Positions 44,835-54,394 of a stretch of DNA of 64,000 bases are shown here, in pieces. Numbering within the stretch: position 1 is the first letter of the stretch; every line of letters begins with the position of its first letter. The position numbers and the translations under genes are program-made. Source of the stretch: Marinobacterium lacunae (lineage in GTDB: Bacteria; Pseudomonadota; Gammaproteobacteria; Pseudomonadales; Balneatricaceae); the NCBI RefSeq assembly GCF_000705555.1, contig NZ_JMQN01000057.1:186001-250000 (forward strand), written 5' to 3'. The notes under the pieces were generated by a model. That model saw only the letters and a program-made list of their open reading frames with translations. It was not told the origin of the DNA and did not search any database.

Positions 44835-45353
44835 TTAGTACTGCTGCGCCTGCTCTTCGATCTTCTCGTACAGCTCGAAGCTGCCATCCTTGTGAAGCAG
44901 CACAACTGGATAGGGTTGGAATCGATCGCCCATCTCCATGCCGGGGCTACCGGCGGGCATGCCCGGCACCGCCAGACCCAGCGCATCCTCCGGCGGGGAC
45001 TCGAGGAACCGCTGAATCAGCTTGGCCGGCACATGCCCTTCAAACACGTAGCCCTCTGGCGATACAGCTGTGTGGCAGGAACGGAAACGCGGGGCGACGC
45101 CCAGCTCATCCTTCACGGCATTGAGATCGTCCGGATGATGAACGTTCGAAACGAAGTTATGTTTCTCGGCATGCTCTGACCAGCTCTCACAGCAGCCGCA
45201 GGTCGGGCTTTTGTACAGTTCAAGCTCAACCGGCGACACCTTGCCATCGACTGACGCGGAAGGATCGGTTGCCGAACTTTCAGAACAGGCTGAGAGCAAC
45301 AAAGAGGTACCGAGCAGGATCGCACCGGCGGATAGAGTACGGATTGTGGACAT
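44835..45353 (-). CDS. DUF411 lipoprotein, probable copper-related metal-binding protein
   Basis: A 172-residue protein with a lipoprotein signal ending LLLSAC (Cys23). ELYKSPTCGCCESWSEHAEKHNF carries the CxCC cluster and RFRSCHTAVSPEGYVFEGHVPAKLIQRFL and VPGMPAGSPGMEMGDRFQPYPVVLL complete the DUF411 domain; the Met- and Cys-rich motifs suit Cu(I) binding. GGAG lies 8 bp from the ATG. A Cys-rich secreted protein gene is 33 bp upstream on the same strand, so the pair is likely one unit, in the envelope, involved in metal handling. Confidence 0.85.
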   Translation of the reverse strand: MSTIRTLSAGAILLGTSLLLSACSESSATDPSASVDGKVSPVELELYKSPTCGCCESWSEHAEKHNFVSNVHHPDDLNAVKDELGVAPRFRSCHTAVSPEGYVFEGHVPAKLIQRFLESPPEDALGLAVPGMPAGSPGMEMGDRFQPYPVVLLHKDGSFELYEKIEEQAQQY

Positions 45354-45386
45354 TGAATAGTCTCCAAAAATTGTCGAACCAACGCG

Positions 45387-45761
45387 TTAGCTAATGGAAA
45401 CGACTGCTTTTGGAGGGGGTAATGGCGGCGGTATCACCGTTGTCATGAAGTGCTGAATGGATGCTCCGAGGCCCGCCGCGTTAAGCGGCACCAGCGGCGT
45501 AAGCGACACAGGCAGGCAGAGCGCGGCCACCGAACAGAGGCCTGATGCGCAATGCTGCTCAATCTCATCGGCACAGCAATCCAATGCCTGCACCTCAGTG
45601 CCGTCACAACCGGATATCCCTTCACAGGCATACTCAAGGTGAGAGTTGCCCGTTGGCATACCCGGCGTCATCGACATGGCAGAACGCGCACTGACCGTCT
45701 GCATCAGCAGCACAAGCGCAAGCAGCGCTACCATGCCTATGCGTGCGAACACGTTGCTCAA
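45387..45761 (-). CDS. Small Cys-rich secreted protein of unknown function
   Basis: A 124-residue protein with an N-terminal signal or anchor (about 1-25, GMVALLALVLLMQTVSA). Between residues 44 and 82 there are eight cysteines (ACEGISGC, LDCCADEIEQHC, GLC, LC), and Met-rich AMSMTPGMP precedes them. The C-terminus PPPLPPPKAV is proline-rich. I do not recognise a named family, but the composition and the adjacent DUF411 gene suggest copper or other thiophilic metal binding. The start is a TTG after GAGG. Confidence 0.65.
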   Translation of the reverse strand: MSNVFARIGMVALLALVLLMQTVSARSAMSMTPGMPTGNSHLEYACEGISGCDGTEVQALDCCADEIEQHCASGLCSVAALCLPVSLTPLVPLNAAGLGASIQHFMTTVIPPPLPPPKAVVSIS

Positions 45762-45886
45762 ATCGACTCACCTCACATCAAGTGCATCGCATTACCCAAG
45801 ACCGGCGAGATTCCACCGGGAACGGGTGATGAAACTAAGTATAATCGAGGCCCGTGCAAAAAACCGGACCCCGATCAAGCCGCGAA

Positions 45887-48748
45887 TTACTCGCGTACCA
45901 GTATCACACGCACCGCATCGAGCTTCAGCTCGGCACGGGAGAGCGCATCAGCCATCTGCTGACGTCTCGCGGCCAGTGCTTCGAGCTCCTGCGGGTGGAT
46001 ACCCGAATTAACCTCTGCGAGCTCTTTAAGCCGCTGATACTCCGCTTCCTGTTCGGTATGCATACGCTCAAGCGCCTGCTCAATCAGCGGGGGCAACTCC
46101 TTCTGCGCGAGCAGATCGGCCTGCTTCACTTGAGTCACGATCTGCTCGCGTGCCAGACGCACCATATTCTGCGCAGCTATGCGCGATACCGTTTCGGCAA
46201 GCTTGTTCAGCGGTTCATGGCCTAGCGCAGCGGCCAGGTTCTGGCCATTCGGGCCCACCAGTATACGTACGACACCCTGGGGCAGATAACGTTGCAACTG
46301 AAGTGCACGTGGCGCTGTGGTATGCAGCTGGAACACAGTCTCCAGCAACAGCGTACCGGGCTGCAGTGGCGGCAGTTTAAGCGTGACCAGCGAGTTATTG
46401 CCGTACTCGCCGCGCAGAATCAGCTCCATGGTACCGGCCAGCAAAGGATGCTCCCAGCTCATGTACTCGATATCTTCCCGGGACAGAGCGCGCTCGCGGC
46501 TGAAGGTCAGGGTCAGGCCCTCGTCCTCCAGACCCGGCAGCTGGCAGAGCATATGCTCGCCCATCTGCAATACGAGCCCATCTTCGCCATGCGGCTGAGT
46601 ATCAACGCCGAAGCGCTCGAACAGCTTCTCGGCATAAGATTGCAGCTCATCACCTGCTTCGGCTTCGACCACCGCGTCGGTCAGAGCCTCAGCACGATCC
46701 TGATCACAGCTGCCAAGTTCAAGCAGACGGTCACGGCCAGCTGACAGTTTTGCCTCCAGCTCGATGCGAGCGCCGCTGGTATCGGCGATCAGCTGCGCAA
46801 GCGCCTGCTCGTTCTGCGGATCGTGCAGGCATTCGTTCAGTTCATCGGCAACCTGATGGTAGATCGCCTCACCGGTTGCACAAACGCGGCTGAACGCTTC
46901 AAGGCCGCTGTCATACCAGTCTAGCAATACACCTACGGCACTATCCTGGTAGTAGGGAACATGAATCTGAATATCGAAACGCTGACCGATACGGTCAAGA
47001 CGACCGATTCGCTGCTCCAGAAGATCAGGGCTCAGCGGCAGATCAAACAGCACCAGATGGCTGGCAAACTGGAAGTTACGCCCTTCCGAGCCGATCTCGG
47101 AGCAGATCAGTACCTGTGCACCGAGCTCCATATCGGCGAAATACGCCGCGGCTCGGTCACGATTGATCAACGACATGCCTTCGTGGAAGGCCGCCGTACG
47201 CAGTCCCTGGCGCAGATTGAGGTACTCTTCCAGCGCGATGGCGGTCTCGGCCCGCGCACAGATGACCAGTGCTTTTTCCTTGCGGTTCTCGCGCAGCCAA
47301 TCAACCAGCCACTCAACGCGGGGATCGAACTCAACCCAATCAGCCCCCAACAACAGCTCGGGATGCAGCGTCTGCTCCAGCTTGGCCGTCATTGCCGCTT
47401 CTTCATATACCTGCGGCATCGGCAGTGGAATCGCGTCAAGCTGACGCGAACGGAACCCTTTCACGCTCTCGCGCGTGTTACGGAACAATACGCGGCCGGT
47501 ACCATGTCGGTCGATCAGGGAGGCGATCAAAGCGGCAAGTCCCTGCTCGCGCTGCTCCAACGGTAGTGCCAGCCAGTTACCGAGCGCTTCATTGCCCAGC
47601 CATCCGGCGATCTCCTGCTGCACCCGGCTGTCCGCCGCCAGTAGCTGCGCCCCGCCCTCCTCCAGCAGCGGCGCAATGGCACTGCTCAAGTGGTGGAAAC
47701 GATCACTTTCGGCGATAAAGCTGTCCAGATCGTGGTAGCGCTCAGGATCAAGCAGGCGCAGACGTGCGAAGTGGCCTTCAGGCCCCAACTGTTCGGGCGT
47801 TGCTGTCAGCAGCAGCACCCCGGGAATTGTTTCAGCCAGTGCCTGAATGCAGCTGTAGCCATGACTGACGGCATTGGGTGCCCAGCCCAGATGGTGCGCT
47901 TCATCCACCACCAGCAGGTCCCAGCTGGCCAGTAGCGCTTGTCGAAGGCGCGCATCGCGCTGAGTCAGCAGTGATAGCGGACAGAGTACCAATTGGCTGG
48001 ATTCAAACGGGTTACCGCTGAAAGACTCCAGCAGCGCTTCGCAACGCTCTTCGTCCAGCAGCGTGAACATCAGATTGAAGCGACGCAGCATCTCGATAAG
48101 CCATTGGTGCACAAGATTGTCCGGCACGACAACCAGCACACGCTTGGCACGGCCGCTGATCAGCCGTTGATGCATGACAAGGCCCGCTTCGATGGTCTTG
48201 CCCAAACCGACCTCATCGGCGAGCAGCGCTCTTGGGTGCTCACGTGAGGAGAGCTCCACTGCGATATGGAACTGATGCGGCAGCAACTGCACGCGGGCAC
48301 CCAACAATCCGTACACGGGCGAGCTCATCAGCCGATGGTGGTGCTCAAGCGTACGCACACGCAGTTTGAACAGGCCGTTGCGATCGATCTGGCCGGCTAA
48401 CAGGCGCTGCTCGGGGCGGGCGAAGTGCACGGCGCTGTCGAGCTCAGGCTCGGTCAGGATCACTTCCTCGCCGTTATTGTCGCTACAGCGGTATATGTAA
48501 CAGCCCCGGTTTTCGAAACGCTCAAGTATCTCAAGCGCGTCACCAAGGTGGTTGTTGACCCGCTCACCGGGTTCATAGATCACACGGCTCAAAGGCGCGT
48601 TATCGACCGCATAGGTGCGCTGTTCCATCACTGCCGGAAAACCGATCTCCACCCGGCGGTTGGCGCACTCTATGACGATGCCTAACCCCAGATCCGCTTC
48701 GGTATTACTGATCCAACGCTGACCGGGGATAAACTGCTCGTGGGACAA
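45887..48748 (-). CDS. rapA: RNA polymerase-associated ATPase RapA
   Basis: A 953-residue SWI2/SNF2 protein that recycles stalled RNA polymerase. The Tudor-like N-terminus FIPGQRWISNTEADLGLGIV, motif I LLADEVGLGKTIEAG, motif II VVDEAHHLGWAPNAV, LLTATPEQLGPEGHFARLRLLDP, FHEGMSLINRDRAAAYFAD and SEIGSEGRNFQFASHLVLFDLP follow E. coli RapA throughout. I use a TTG start with GGAG 8 bp upstream because it places MSHEQFIPGQRW at the family's N-terminus; a GTG 14 codons further up is the alternative. It is divergent from mtfA. Confidence 0.95.
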   Translation of the reverse strand: MSHEQFIPGQRWISNTEADLGLGIVIECANRRVEIGFPAVMEQRTYAVDNAPLSRVIYEPGERVNNHLGDALEILERFENRGCYIYRCSDNNGEEVILTEPELDSAVHFARPEQRLLAGQIDRNGLFKLRVRTLEHHHRLMSSPVYGLLGARVQLLPHQFHIAVELSSREHPRALLADEVGLGKTIEAGLVMHQRLISGRAKRVLVVVPDNLVHQWLIEMLRRFNLMFTLLDEERCEALLESFSGNPFESSQLVLCPLSLLTQRDARLRQALLASWDLLVVDEAHHLGWAPNAVSHGYSCIQALAETIPGVLLLTATPEQLGPEGHFARLRLLDPERYHDLDSFIAESDRFHHLSSAIAPLLEEGGAQLLAADSRVQQEIAGWLGNEALGNWLALPLEQREQGLAALIASLIDRHGTGRVLFRNTRESVKGFRSRQLDAIPLPMPQVYEEAAMTAKLEQTLHPELLLGADWVEFDPRVEWLVDWLRENRKEKALVICARAETAIALEEYLNLRQGLRTAAFHEGMSLINRDRAAAYFADMELGAQVLICSEIGSEGRNFQFASHLVLFDLPLSPDLLEQRIGRLDRIGQRFDIQIHVPYYQDSAVGVLLDWYDSGLEAFSRVCATGEAIYHQVADELNECLHDPQNEQALAQLIADTSGARIELEAKLSAGRDRLLELGSCDQDRAEALTDAVVEAEAGDELQSYAEKLFERFGVDTQPHGEDGLVLQMGEHMLCQLPGLEDEGLTLTFSRERALSREDIEYMSWEHPLLAGTMELILRGEYGNNSLVTLKLPPLQPGTLLLETVFQLHTTAPRALQLQRYLPQGVVRILVGPNGQNLAAALGHEPLNKLAETVSRIAAQNMVRLAREQIVTQVKQADLLAQKELPPLIEQALERMHTEQEAEYQRLKELAEVNSGIHPQELEALAARRQQMADALSRAELKLDAVRVILVRE

Positions 48749-48899
48749 AACCTGAACTCCATCTATGGCTAGGGGTAAAACGGGGCGCACATGATAGCTC
48801 GACTCGACACAGAATGCTGCCCTCGCTGCACTGCTTCAAAAGACTAGCAAAAGAGAGCGACAATATTGGGGTAAACTGAAACCAACGCCTTACCGGAAT

Positions 48900-49667
48900 G
48901 TGACTGTGCTGGAAAAATTGCTGGCCTACTTAAGCGGTACCCATCAGCAGATCGCCCCTGTCGACGCCAGACTTTGGCGACAAACCCTCGAAACCACGCC
49001 CCTTCTTGCCGCATTAGGCGCCAACGAGCAGACCGATCTGAAAACCCTGACCGAGCAGTTTCTGGCTGAAAAGCGCTTCTTCGGCGGCGACGATCTTGAG
49101 CCAAACCTCGAAATGGCGATCAGAATCGCAGCCCTGGCCTGCCTGCCGGTTCTGCACCTGGGTTACCACTGGTTGAGCGAACTGCATGATCTGGTTATCT
49201 ATCCGGATGCATTCCTTGTACACCGCGAGGAGCGTGACGAGTTCGGCGTGGTACACGAACACTACGAACCTTTAAGCGGTGAAGCCTGGGAGCACGGCAC
49301 GCTGGTGCTGTCATGGCCTGACGTGCTCGAAGCCGGCGCCAGATGCGATGGCCGCAATGTAGTCATTCACGAGATCGCGCATATTCTTGATGACCGCAAC
49401 GGCGCGTTTAACGGCTTTCCCCCACTGCATAAAGGGATGGACCCCGTGCAATGGACGGCAGATTTCAGCGACGCTTTTGACAGCCTGAACCAACAGCTCA
49501 CACAGGGGCACAGGCCCCTGATCGATCCCTACGGCGCTACCTCTCCGGCCGAGTTTTTCGCCGTCACCAGTGAATACCATTTTGAACGGCCCGATCTGTT
49601 ACAGGAAGCGTTTCCGAGGGTGGCGATGCAGCTGGAGCGTTTCTACGGATCTTGGGAAAGGGTGTAG
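48900..49667 (+). CDS. mtfA: MtfA zinc peptidase
   Basis: A 255-residue M90 peptidase. NVVIHEIAHILDDRNGAFNGFPPL carries the HExxH zinc site, with a downstream Glu in ATSPAEFFAVTSEYHFERP. In E. coli MtfA relieves Mlc repression of ptsG; the target here is not evident. It begins with a GTG (MTVLEKLLAYLSG); another GTG two codons later is possible. It is monocistronic and convergent with alaC, 47 bp away. Confidence 0.92.
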   Translation: MTVLEKLLAYLSGTHQQIAPVDARLWRQTLETTPLLAALGANEQTDLKTLTEQFLAEKRFFGGDDLEPNLEMAIRIAALACLPVLHLGYHWLSELHDLVIYPDAFLVHREERDEFGVVHEHYEPLSGEAWEHGTLVLSWPDVLEAGARCDGRNVVIHEIAHILDDRNGAFNGFPPLHKGMDPVQWTADFSDAFDSLNQQLTQGHRPLIDPYGATSPAEFFAVTSEYHFERPDLLQEAFPRVAMQLERFYGSWERV

Positions 49668-49714
49668 CGGCAGTCTCGCTAGACCACCGCTACATTCTTT
49701 TGAGAGGGTTAAAA

Positions 49715-50947
49715 TCAGCGTTTGTTCGAGGGCAGGTCAATCAGGCCATCTTTACGGAACATCGCCTTTATGCCACGCACCGCCTGACGAATACGATCCT
49801 GATTCTCGATCAGTGCAAAACGTACATAATCGTCACCGTAGTCGCCAAAGCCGATTCCCGGCGAGACACAGACCTTGGCATCCGCCAGCAGCTTTTTGGA
49901 GAACTCCAGCGAGCCCATCTCACGGTAGGGGTCTGGAATCTTGGCCCAGATATACATCGATGCCTTGGGAATATCGACCATCCACCCCGCTTCATGCAGC
50001 CCCTTGGCCAGAGTGTTCCGGCGCTGACGGTACTGTTCGGCGATATCGCGTACGCACTGCTGGTCACCCTCAAGCGCGGCTATGGCCGCTACCTGCAGCG
50101 GTGTAAAGGTACCGTAATCGTGGTAACTCTTGATTCGCGCCAAGGCATGCACGAGCTCTTTGTTACCGACCATGAAACCGATACGCCAGCCCGCCATATT
50201 GTAGCTTTTGGACAGCGTAAAGAACTCCACCGCAACATCCTTGGCACCCGGCACCTGCATGATCGACGGTGCTTTCCAGCCGTCGTAGACGATATCGGCA
50301 TAGGCCAGGTCGTGTACGACGATGATGCCGTACTGCTTGGCCAGCGCGACCACACGCTCGAAGAAATCCAGCTCTACGCACTGAGCCGTCGGATTGGACG
50401 GAAAGCCCAGAATCATCATCTTCGGTTTGGGGATCGCTTCACGGATTGCGCGCTCAAGCTCCACAAAGAAATCGACACCGGGAATCAGCGGTACAGATCG
50501 TACCTGCGCACCCGCAATAACCGCGCCGTAGATATGAATTGGGTAACTGGGGTTGGGCACCAGCACCATATCGCCATGATCGCAGGTCGCCAGCATCAGA
50601 TGCGCAAGCCCCTCTTTCGACCCGATGGTAACGATCGCTTCCTCTTCCGGATCGATCTCGACATCGTAACGGTCGCGATACCAGTGCGATATCGCCCGAC
50701 GAAGACGCGGAATACCGCGGGAGGTCGAGTAGCCGTGGGTATCATCACGCTGGGCCACGGTGCACAGCTTTTCAACGATGTGCGGCGGCGTCGGGCCATC
50801 GGGGTTGCCCATGCTGAAATCGATAATATCTTCGCCACGACGGCGCGCGGCCATCTTCAGTTCGGCTGTGATATTGAATACATAGGGGGGAAGACGATCG
50901 ATACGGGAAAATCGACGTACGGGGGGTGTGCCAGATGAATCGGCCAT
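49715..50947 (-). CDS. alaC: Alanine transaminase AlaC-like (PLP class I)
   Basis: A 410-residue fold-type I aminotransferase, starting [42 protein letters not shown] as in E. coli AlaC (YfdZ). The PLP lysine is in [20 protein letters not shown], with NPTAQCV and the Arg of YVRFALIEN near the C-terminus. It converts pyruvate and glutamate to alanine and 2-oxoglutarate. AGAGGTT lies upstream of the ATG. It is separated from the partner-switching genes by about 120 bp. Confidence 0.92.
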   Translation of the reverse strand: MADSSGTPPVRRFSRIDRLPPYVFNITAELKMAARRRGEDIIDFSMGNPDGPTPPHIVEKLCTVAQRDDTHGYSTSRGIPRLRRAISHWYRDRYDVEIDPEEEAIVTIGSKEGLAHLMLATCDHGDMVLVPNPSYPIHIYGAVIAGAQVRSVPLIPGVDFFVELERAIREAIPKPKMMILGFPSNPTAQCVELDFFERVVALAKQYGIIVVHDLAYADIVYDGWKAPSIMQVPGAKDVAVEFFTLSKSYNMAGWRIGFMVGNKELVHALARIKSYHDYGTFTPLQVAAIAALEGDQQCVRDIAEQYRQRRNTLAKGLHEAGWMVDIPKASMYIWAKIPDPYREMGSLEFSKKLLADAKVCVSPGIGFGDYGDDYVRFALIENQDRIRQAVRGIKAMFRKDGLIDLPSNKR

Positions 50948-51069
50948 ACTAACCTCTTGTCACGTAAGCGCCCGGAACCGTCCGAGCGACGCCGGTCATG
51001 CCTTCACGACCGTTCGGTTAGAATAGCGTGTTCGTTATTTCATGAACAGTGGCACATCATGTGTCGGGT

Positions 51070-51531
51070 TCAAACTTTTTCTCTCGCCTGATTCGATTTT
51101 AAACTGGTCAGTTTCAGCCTGTTTTTGTTGTTGCTGCGCTCATATTCACAGCGGTCCATATAGTGCCTGATCAGATCGATTCCCAATCCGCCAATGGGCG
51201 CGTCATCCAATGACGAGGGCTTCTTGTGCTCAGGCGCCTCAACCGGGTTGAACGGCACGCCGTCATCTTCGATCAAAAGCGAGATCTCATCCTCCCCCAC
51301 ACCTAACTCCAGCAAAATCTGCCGTTCGCCCTTATCGGGAAAGGCGTAAAAGATGATGTTCGTGACCGCCTCGTTGGCGCAGAGGTCAAACTTGAAGCGT
51401 TGCGCCTTGGAAACCTGATGCTGCCGCAAGGCGGCGTCGAGCCACCGGCTCATCCGCGGTATCTCCGATGCCTCATTACTGATGACCAGTAACGGGGTTT
51501 CCCCTTTGAATTCTGTCAGCTCCAAACCCAA
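51070..51531 (-). CDS. RsbW/SpoIIAB-like HATPase, serine kinase or anti-sigma factor
   Basis: A 153-residue GHKL ATPase. RFKFDLCANEAVTNIIFYAFP has the N-box Glu-Asn, and ISLLIEDDGVPFNP and GGLGIDLIRHYMDRCEYERSNNKNRLKLTSL supply the G1 and G2 boxes. It should phosphorylate the STAS protein encoded 9 bp upstream, or bind an unseen target (sigma factor or output protein). A TTG start is likely; a second TTG two codons later has better Shine-Dalgarno spacing. No sigma factor gene lies next to it. Confidence 0.85.
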   Translation of the reverse strand: MGLELTEFKGETPLLVISNEASEIPRMSRWLDAALRQHQVSKAQRFKFDLCANEAVTNIIFYAFPDKGERQILLELGVGEDEISLLIEDDGVPFNPVEAPEHKKPSSLDDAPIGGLGIDLIRHYMDRCEYERSNNKNRLKLTSLKSNQAREKV

Positions 51532-51540
51532 TCCACCTTT

Positions 51541-51882
51541 TTATTGGGATACCTTTCCGAGTGCCAGACTGTAATCCATACAGACGTCCATTATTTTGTC
51601 GATGCCCGATATCTCAAGCACACTTTTCACATCCGGCTGGGGGTTGAACACCACATATTTCCCCCCGCGGCGGCTCACGGCTTTGGCATTGATCAGCAAC
51701 GCCCGAATGCCGATCGATGACATATAGGGCACATCCCCCATATCGACAATCACGCCAGCATGCTCGCCACCGGCGAGTTCGCCAAAGCGCGTTTCTATCG
51801 TTTTGACTCCCTCGATATCCATGCGTCCGGACAAATTGATCTTCAAAATGCCGGACTCAATCTCTTCCCCTTCGATATTCAT
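51541..51882 (-). CDS. STAS domain anti-sigma factor antagonist
   Basis: A 113-residue SpoIIAA/RsbV-like protein. VIVDMGDVPYMSSIGIRALLINAKAVSRRGG is the STAS signature; the phosphorylatable serine is Ser55 or Ser56. It is phosphorylated by the downstream HATPase and dephosphorylated by the upstream SpoIIE phosphatase (standard scheme, inferred). GAGGTGAGG precedes the ATG. It is 56 bp after the phosphatase gene. Confidence 0.9.
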   Translation of the reverse strand: MNIEGEEIESGILKINLSGRMDIEGVKTIETRFGELAGGEHAGVIVDMGDVPYMSSIGIRALLINAKAVSRRGGKYVVFNPQPDVKSVLEISGIDKIMDVCMDYSLALGKVSQ

Positions 51883-51938
51883 GCCTCACCTCATCCATTT
51901 TTATGAAAAGCGTTAACGACCCGCTTTAACGTTAGAAA

Positions 51939-54062
51939 CTAGTCTGGTTTGCGCCAACGCACCACCATGATTGTCAGATCATCTGCCGGTTCAGCCTCGC
52001 CCATAAAGCGGCGAACCGATTGTTCGATAGACGCCATCAGCGCCTTCGAGTCCGATTCGGGCGTCGGCGACTCGATCACCTTCTCCAGGCGTTCCCGGCC
52101 GTACAGCATCTGCTCAGGGTCAGCAGCCTCCGTAATGCCATCAGTGAAGATGCACAGGAATTCATCGCTCGATAGCCGGTGACGAAAAGTATCGTATTGG
52201 TAGTCATCCATGATGGCGATCGGCGGGCCGCTACTGTGAATGAGCGATCCCACACGACAGCCCGGTGCCGTCAGCGCCGGGGGCTCGTGACCTGCGTTGA
52301 CATAGACCAGTTCACCATTGCGCAGATCAAGAATCGCGATAAATGCGGTCACAAAGAGCATTTCGGGGTTGTCGCGCGCGATCTCTCTGTTGGCCTGAGT
52401 CACCAGCTCGCCCAGATCGATATCCTGATGATTCCTGAGTGCCACACTTTTACAGAGCGTTTTACTGATAACCATAAACAGCGCCGCGTGTACGCCTTTG
52501 CCGCACACATCGCCGATGATGAAAAACACCCGATGCTCATCCAGCATGAAGCAGTCGTAGAGATCACCACCGACCATTTTGGCCGGTTCCATCATCGCCG
52601 CGAGATCGATCCGGGGCTCCATTGCAAACACCTCGTCAGGATCTGGCACCATACTCATTTGAAACCGCTTGGCGGCCTCCATCTCACCCTGAATGCGTAG
52701 CGCCGCCTCACGCTGCTCACGCAGATCCTCCTCAAGCACTTCGATCTTGCCTTCACCCGTCATCATTGCGTCAGCCAGAAGCGCCACATACAGCACCGCG
52801 AATAGCAGGTACGGCGAGGCCACATCAATCAGCAACTGGTATCGGGTGTAGAGCACCAGCCCTGTTCCGGCCAACAGACAGACCAGCACAACGACGACGG
52901 GCAACTGAAACCAGACCCGCAGCCTCGGCAGCAGGTAGATCACGATAAACCCTAGCAGTAGCATCATTGCGCCCTCGGCCACGGGCGCCCAACCGGGGCG
53001 AACCAGCGTGGTGCCATCGAACACGGTTTCCAGCACCTGCGCATGAATCTCCACGCCCGGCACTCGCTCCCCCAGTGCGGTACTGGGGAAGTCCACCAGT
53101 CCCAACCCGGTAAACCCGATCAATACCAGCTTGCGCTCAAACAGACTGGTTTCGAAATCGCCATCCAATATCCGGGCCGCGGATACGAAACGGGACGGGT
53201 CATGTCGGCTGTAATGGACCCACATCGAACCATCGGCTTGCGTCGGAATGTTCAGTTCTCCTGCACCTACCGCCTGAATAGCGCGGCCATCCGAGGTCAC
53301 CGAAAAGGCTGGGCTGCCAATCGCAAGGCGCAGCATCTCGAGCGAAAGCGACGGAAAAAGATGCTCTCCAACCGCCGCGACCATCGGTACACGACGCACA
53401 ACGCCCCGATCCATATCAGCGCTCAGGATGGCATGTCCAGCGACGGCATTTTGTAGCGGATCGATACTGGACAATGCAGACCGATACCGCCGCACGAAGG
53501 GTAGTGGGTCACCGCCTATGACCTGTACCGGCGTGGTAAGCAGCACTGTGGCACGCGTATCGTTTATACCGGCCACGCCCAGCACCGTAGGATATCGCCT
53601 AAGTACCTGGGCCAGACGCTCGTCATTGCTCGGCAGGCTGCACAACTCCTCCAGCAAGGCGGGCCGAATGCCCGGGATCAGCCTGCCGACGCTGCACGGG
53701 GATATACGGTCGGGCTCAGGCATGATGATATCGATGCCGATCGCTGCAGGCTGTGCCTCCCCGACACGTTCGACCAACTCCGCCAAGCGGCTGCGCGGCC
53801 AGGGCCATTGCCCAAAGCGTTTCAGACTCTCTTCATCGATATCGACAATAACAGCAGGGCCGGATACGCGTTCACGGGGAAACATTATCTGGTAGAGATC
53901 GAAACAGAAGCCCCTCAGGGCAGACTGCATGGGAATGAAACCCAGCAGGTGAAACAGCAGCAGCAACAGCAGGCCAACCGGCAGAATCCAGCCTTTCAGG
54001 AAGGGAGACAGCACTGAGTGGGTGTTACCGATTTCCAGCCTGATCAAATCGTCACACCTCAT
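51939..54062 (-). CDS. CHASE2-SpoIIE membrane phosphatase
   Basis: A 707-residue sensor. One N-terminal membrane segment (about 25-48) is followed by a periplasmic CHASE2 domain (about 60-335; GPAVIVDIDEESLKRFGQWPWPRSRLAELVERV), three membrane segments (about 350-430), a short coiled coil (EDLREQREAALRIQGEMEAAKRF) and a PP2C-like SpoIIE domain (about 480-700; DLYDCFMLDEHRVFFIIGDVCGKGVHAALFM, FCIFTDGITEA). An unknown envelope signal is expected to control dephosphorylation of the STAS protein. A TTG five codons into the ORF has better RBS spacing than the ATG. Confidence 0.9.
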   Translation of the reverse strand: MRCDDLIRLEIGNTHSVLSPFLKGWILPVGLLLLLLFHLLGFIPMQSALRGFCFDLYQIMFPRERVSGPAVIVDIDEESLKRFGQWPWPRSRLAELVERVGEAQPAAIGIDIIMPEPDRISPCSVGRLIPGIRPALLEELCSLPSNDERLAQVLRRYPTVLGVAGINDTRATVLLTTPVQVIGGDPLPFVRRYRSALSSIDPLQNAVAGHAILSADMDRGVVRRVPMVAAVGEHLFPSLSLEMLRLAIGSPAFSVTSDGRAIQAVGAGELNIPTQADGSMWVHYSRHDPSRFVSAARILDGDFETSLFERKLVLIGFTGLGLVDFPSTALGERVPGVEIHAQVLETVFDGTTLVRPGWAPVAEGAMMLLLGFIVIYLLPRLRVWFQLPVVVVLVCLLAGTGLVLYTRYQLLIDVASPYLLFAVLYVALLADAMMTGEGKIEVLEEDLREQREAALRIQGEMEAAKRFQMSMVPDPDEVFAMEPRIDLAAMMEPAKMVGGDLYDCFMLDEHRVFFIIGDVCGKGVHAALFMVISKTLCKSVALRNHQDIDLGELVTQANREIARDNPEMLFVTAFIAILDLRNGELVYVNAGHEPPALTAPGCRVGSLIHSSGPPIAIMDDYQYDTFRHRLSSDEFLCIFTDGITEAADPEQMLYGRERLEKVIESPTPESDSKALMASIEQSVRRFMGEAEPADDLTIMVVRWRKPD

Positions 54063-54394
54063 CCATGACCGTTATTTAGGCTTGGTAAACTGCCGTTTTA
54101 GCTAAGCATGAAAATTTCCCAACGGCCAGCCGCTTTATGAAATAAATATAGAGATCCGTTGACCGTGTTTATATGCACCATCACCCCGCAGGCTGCACTT
54201 ATTTAGCGCACCCAGAACCGCGATGAGCGTGATTGTATAAATAGATACGCGACTTCCCTAATTGTTACGCCAATATTAATAAACACTTAGAGACATAAAA
54301 TAAAATTCTGATCGTCCAGTCAGTTAATGGCATATTTTATGCGTAGCGCCTTGCTCGATTATTGCCCCAAACAATGGCATGTGAGAGGTGTTTG
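54063..54394. other. Long intergenic region upstream of glsA
   Basis: About 330 bp without a gene between the divergent partner-switching and glutaminase genes. It is AT-rich and holds a candidate sigma-54 promoter and a TGCACCA half-site (54174-54180) resembling one arm of an NtrC site. Nothing else was recognised. Confidence 0.45.
54328..54342 (+). promoter_or_regulatory. Candidate sigma-54 promoter of glsA
   Basis: TGGCATATTTTATGC has GG and GC dinucleotides exactly 12 bp apart, matching the TGGCAY-N5-TTGC -24/-12 pattern except one base. A start near 54354 would give a leader of about 40 nt to the glsA ATG. Confidence 0.5.

Noticed and set aside
49652-50938. Open frame of 428 codons on the plus strand opposite alaC
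   Set aside because: Antisense shadow of a well-conserved aminotransferase; no initiation signal.
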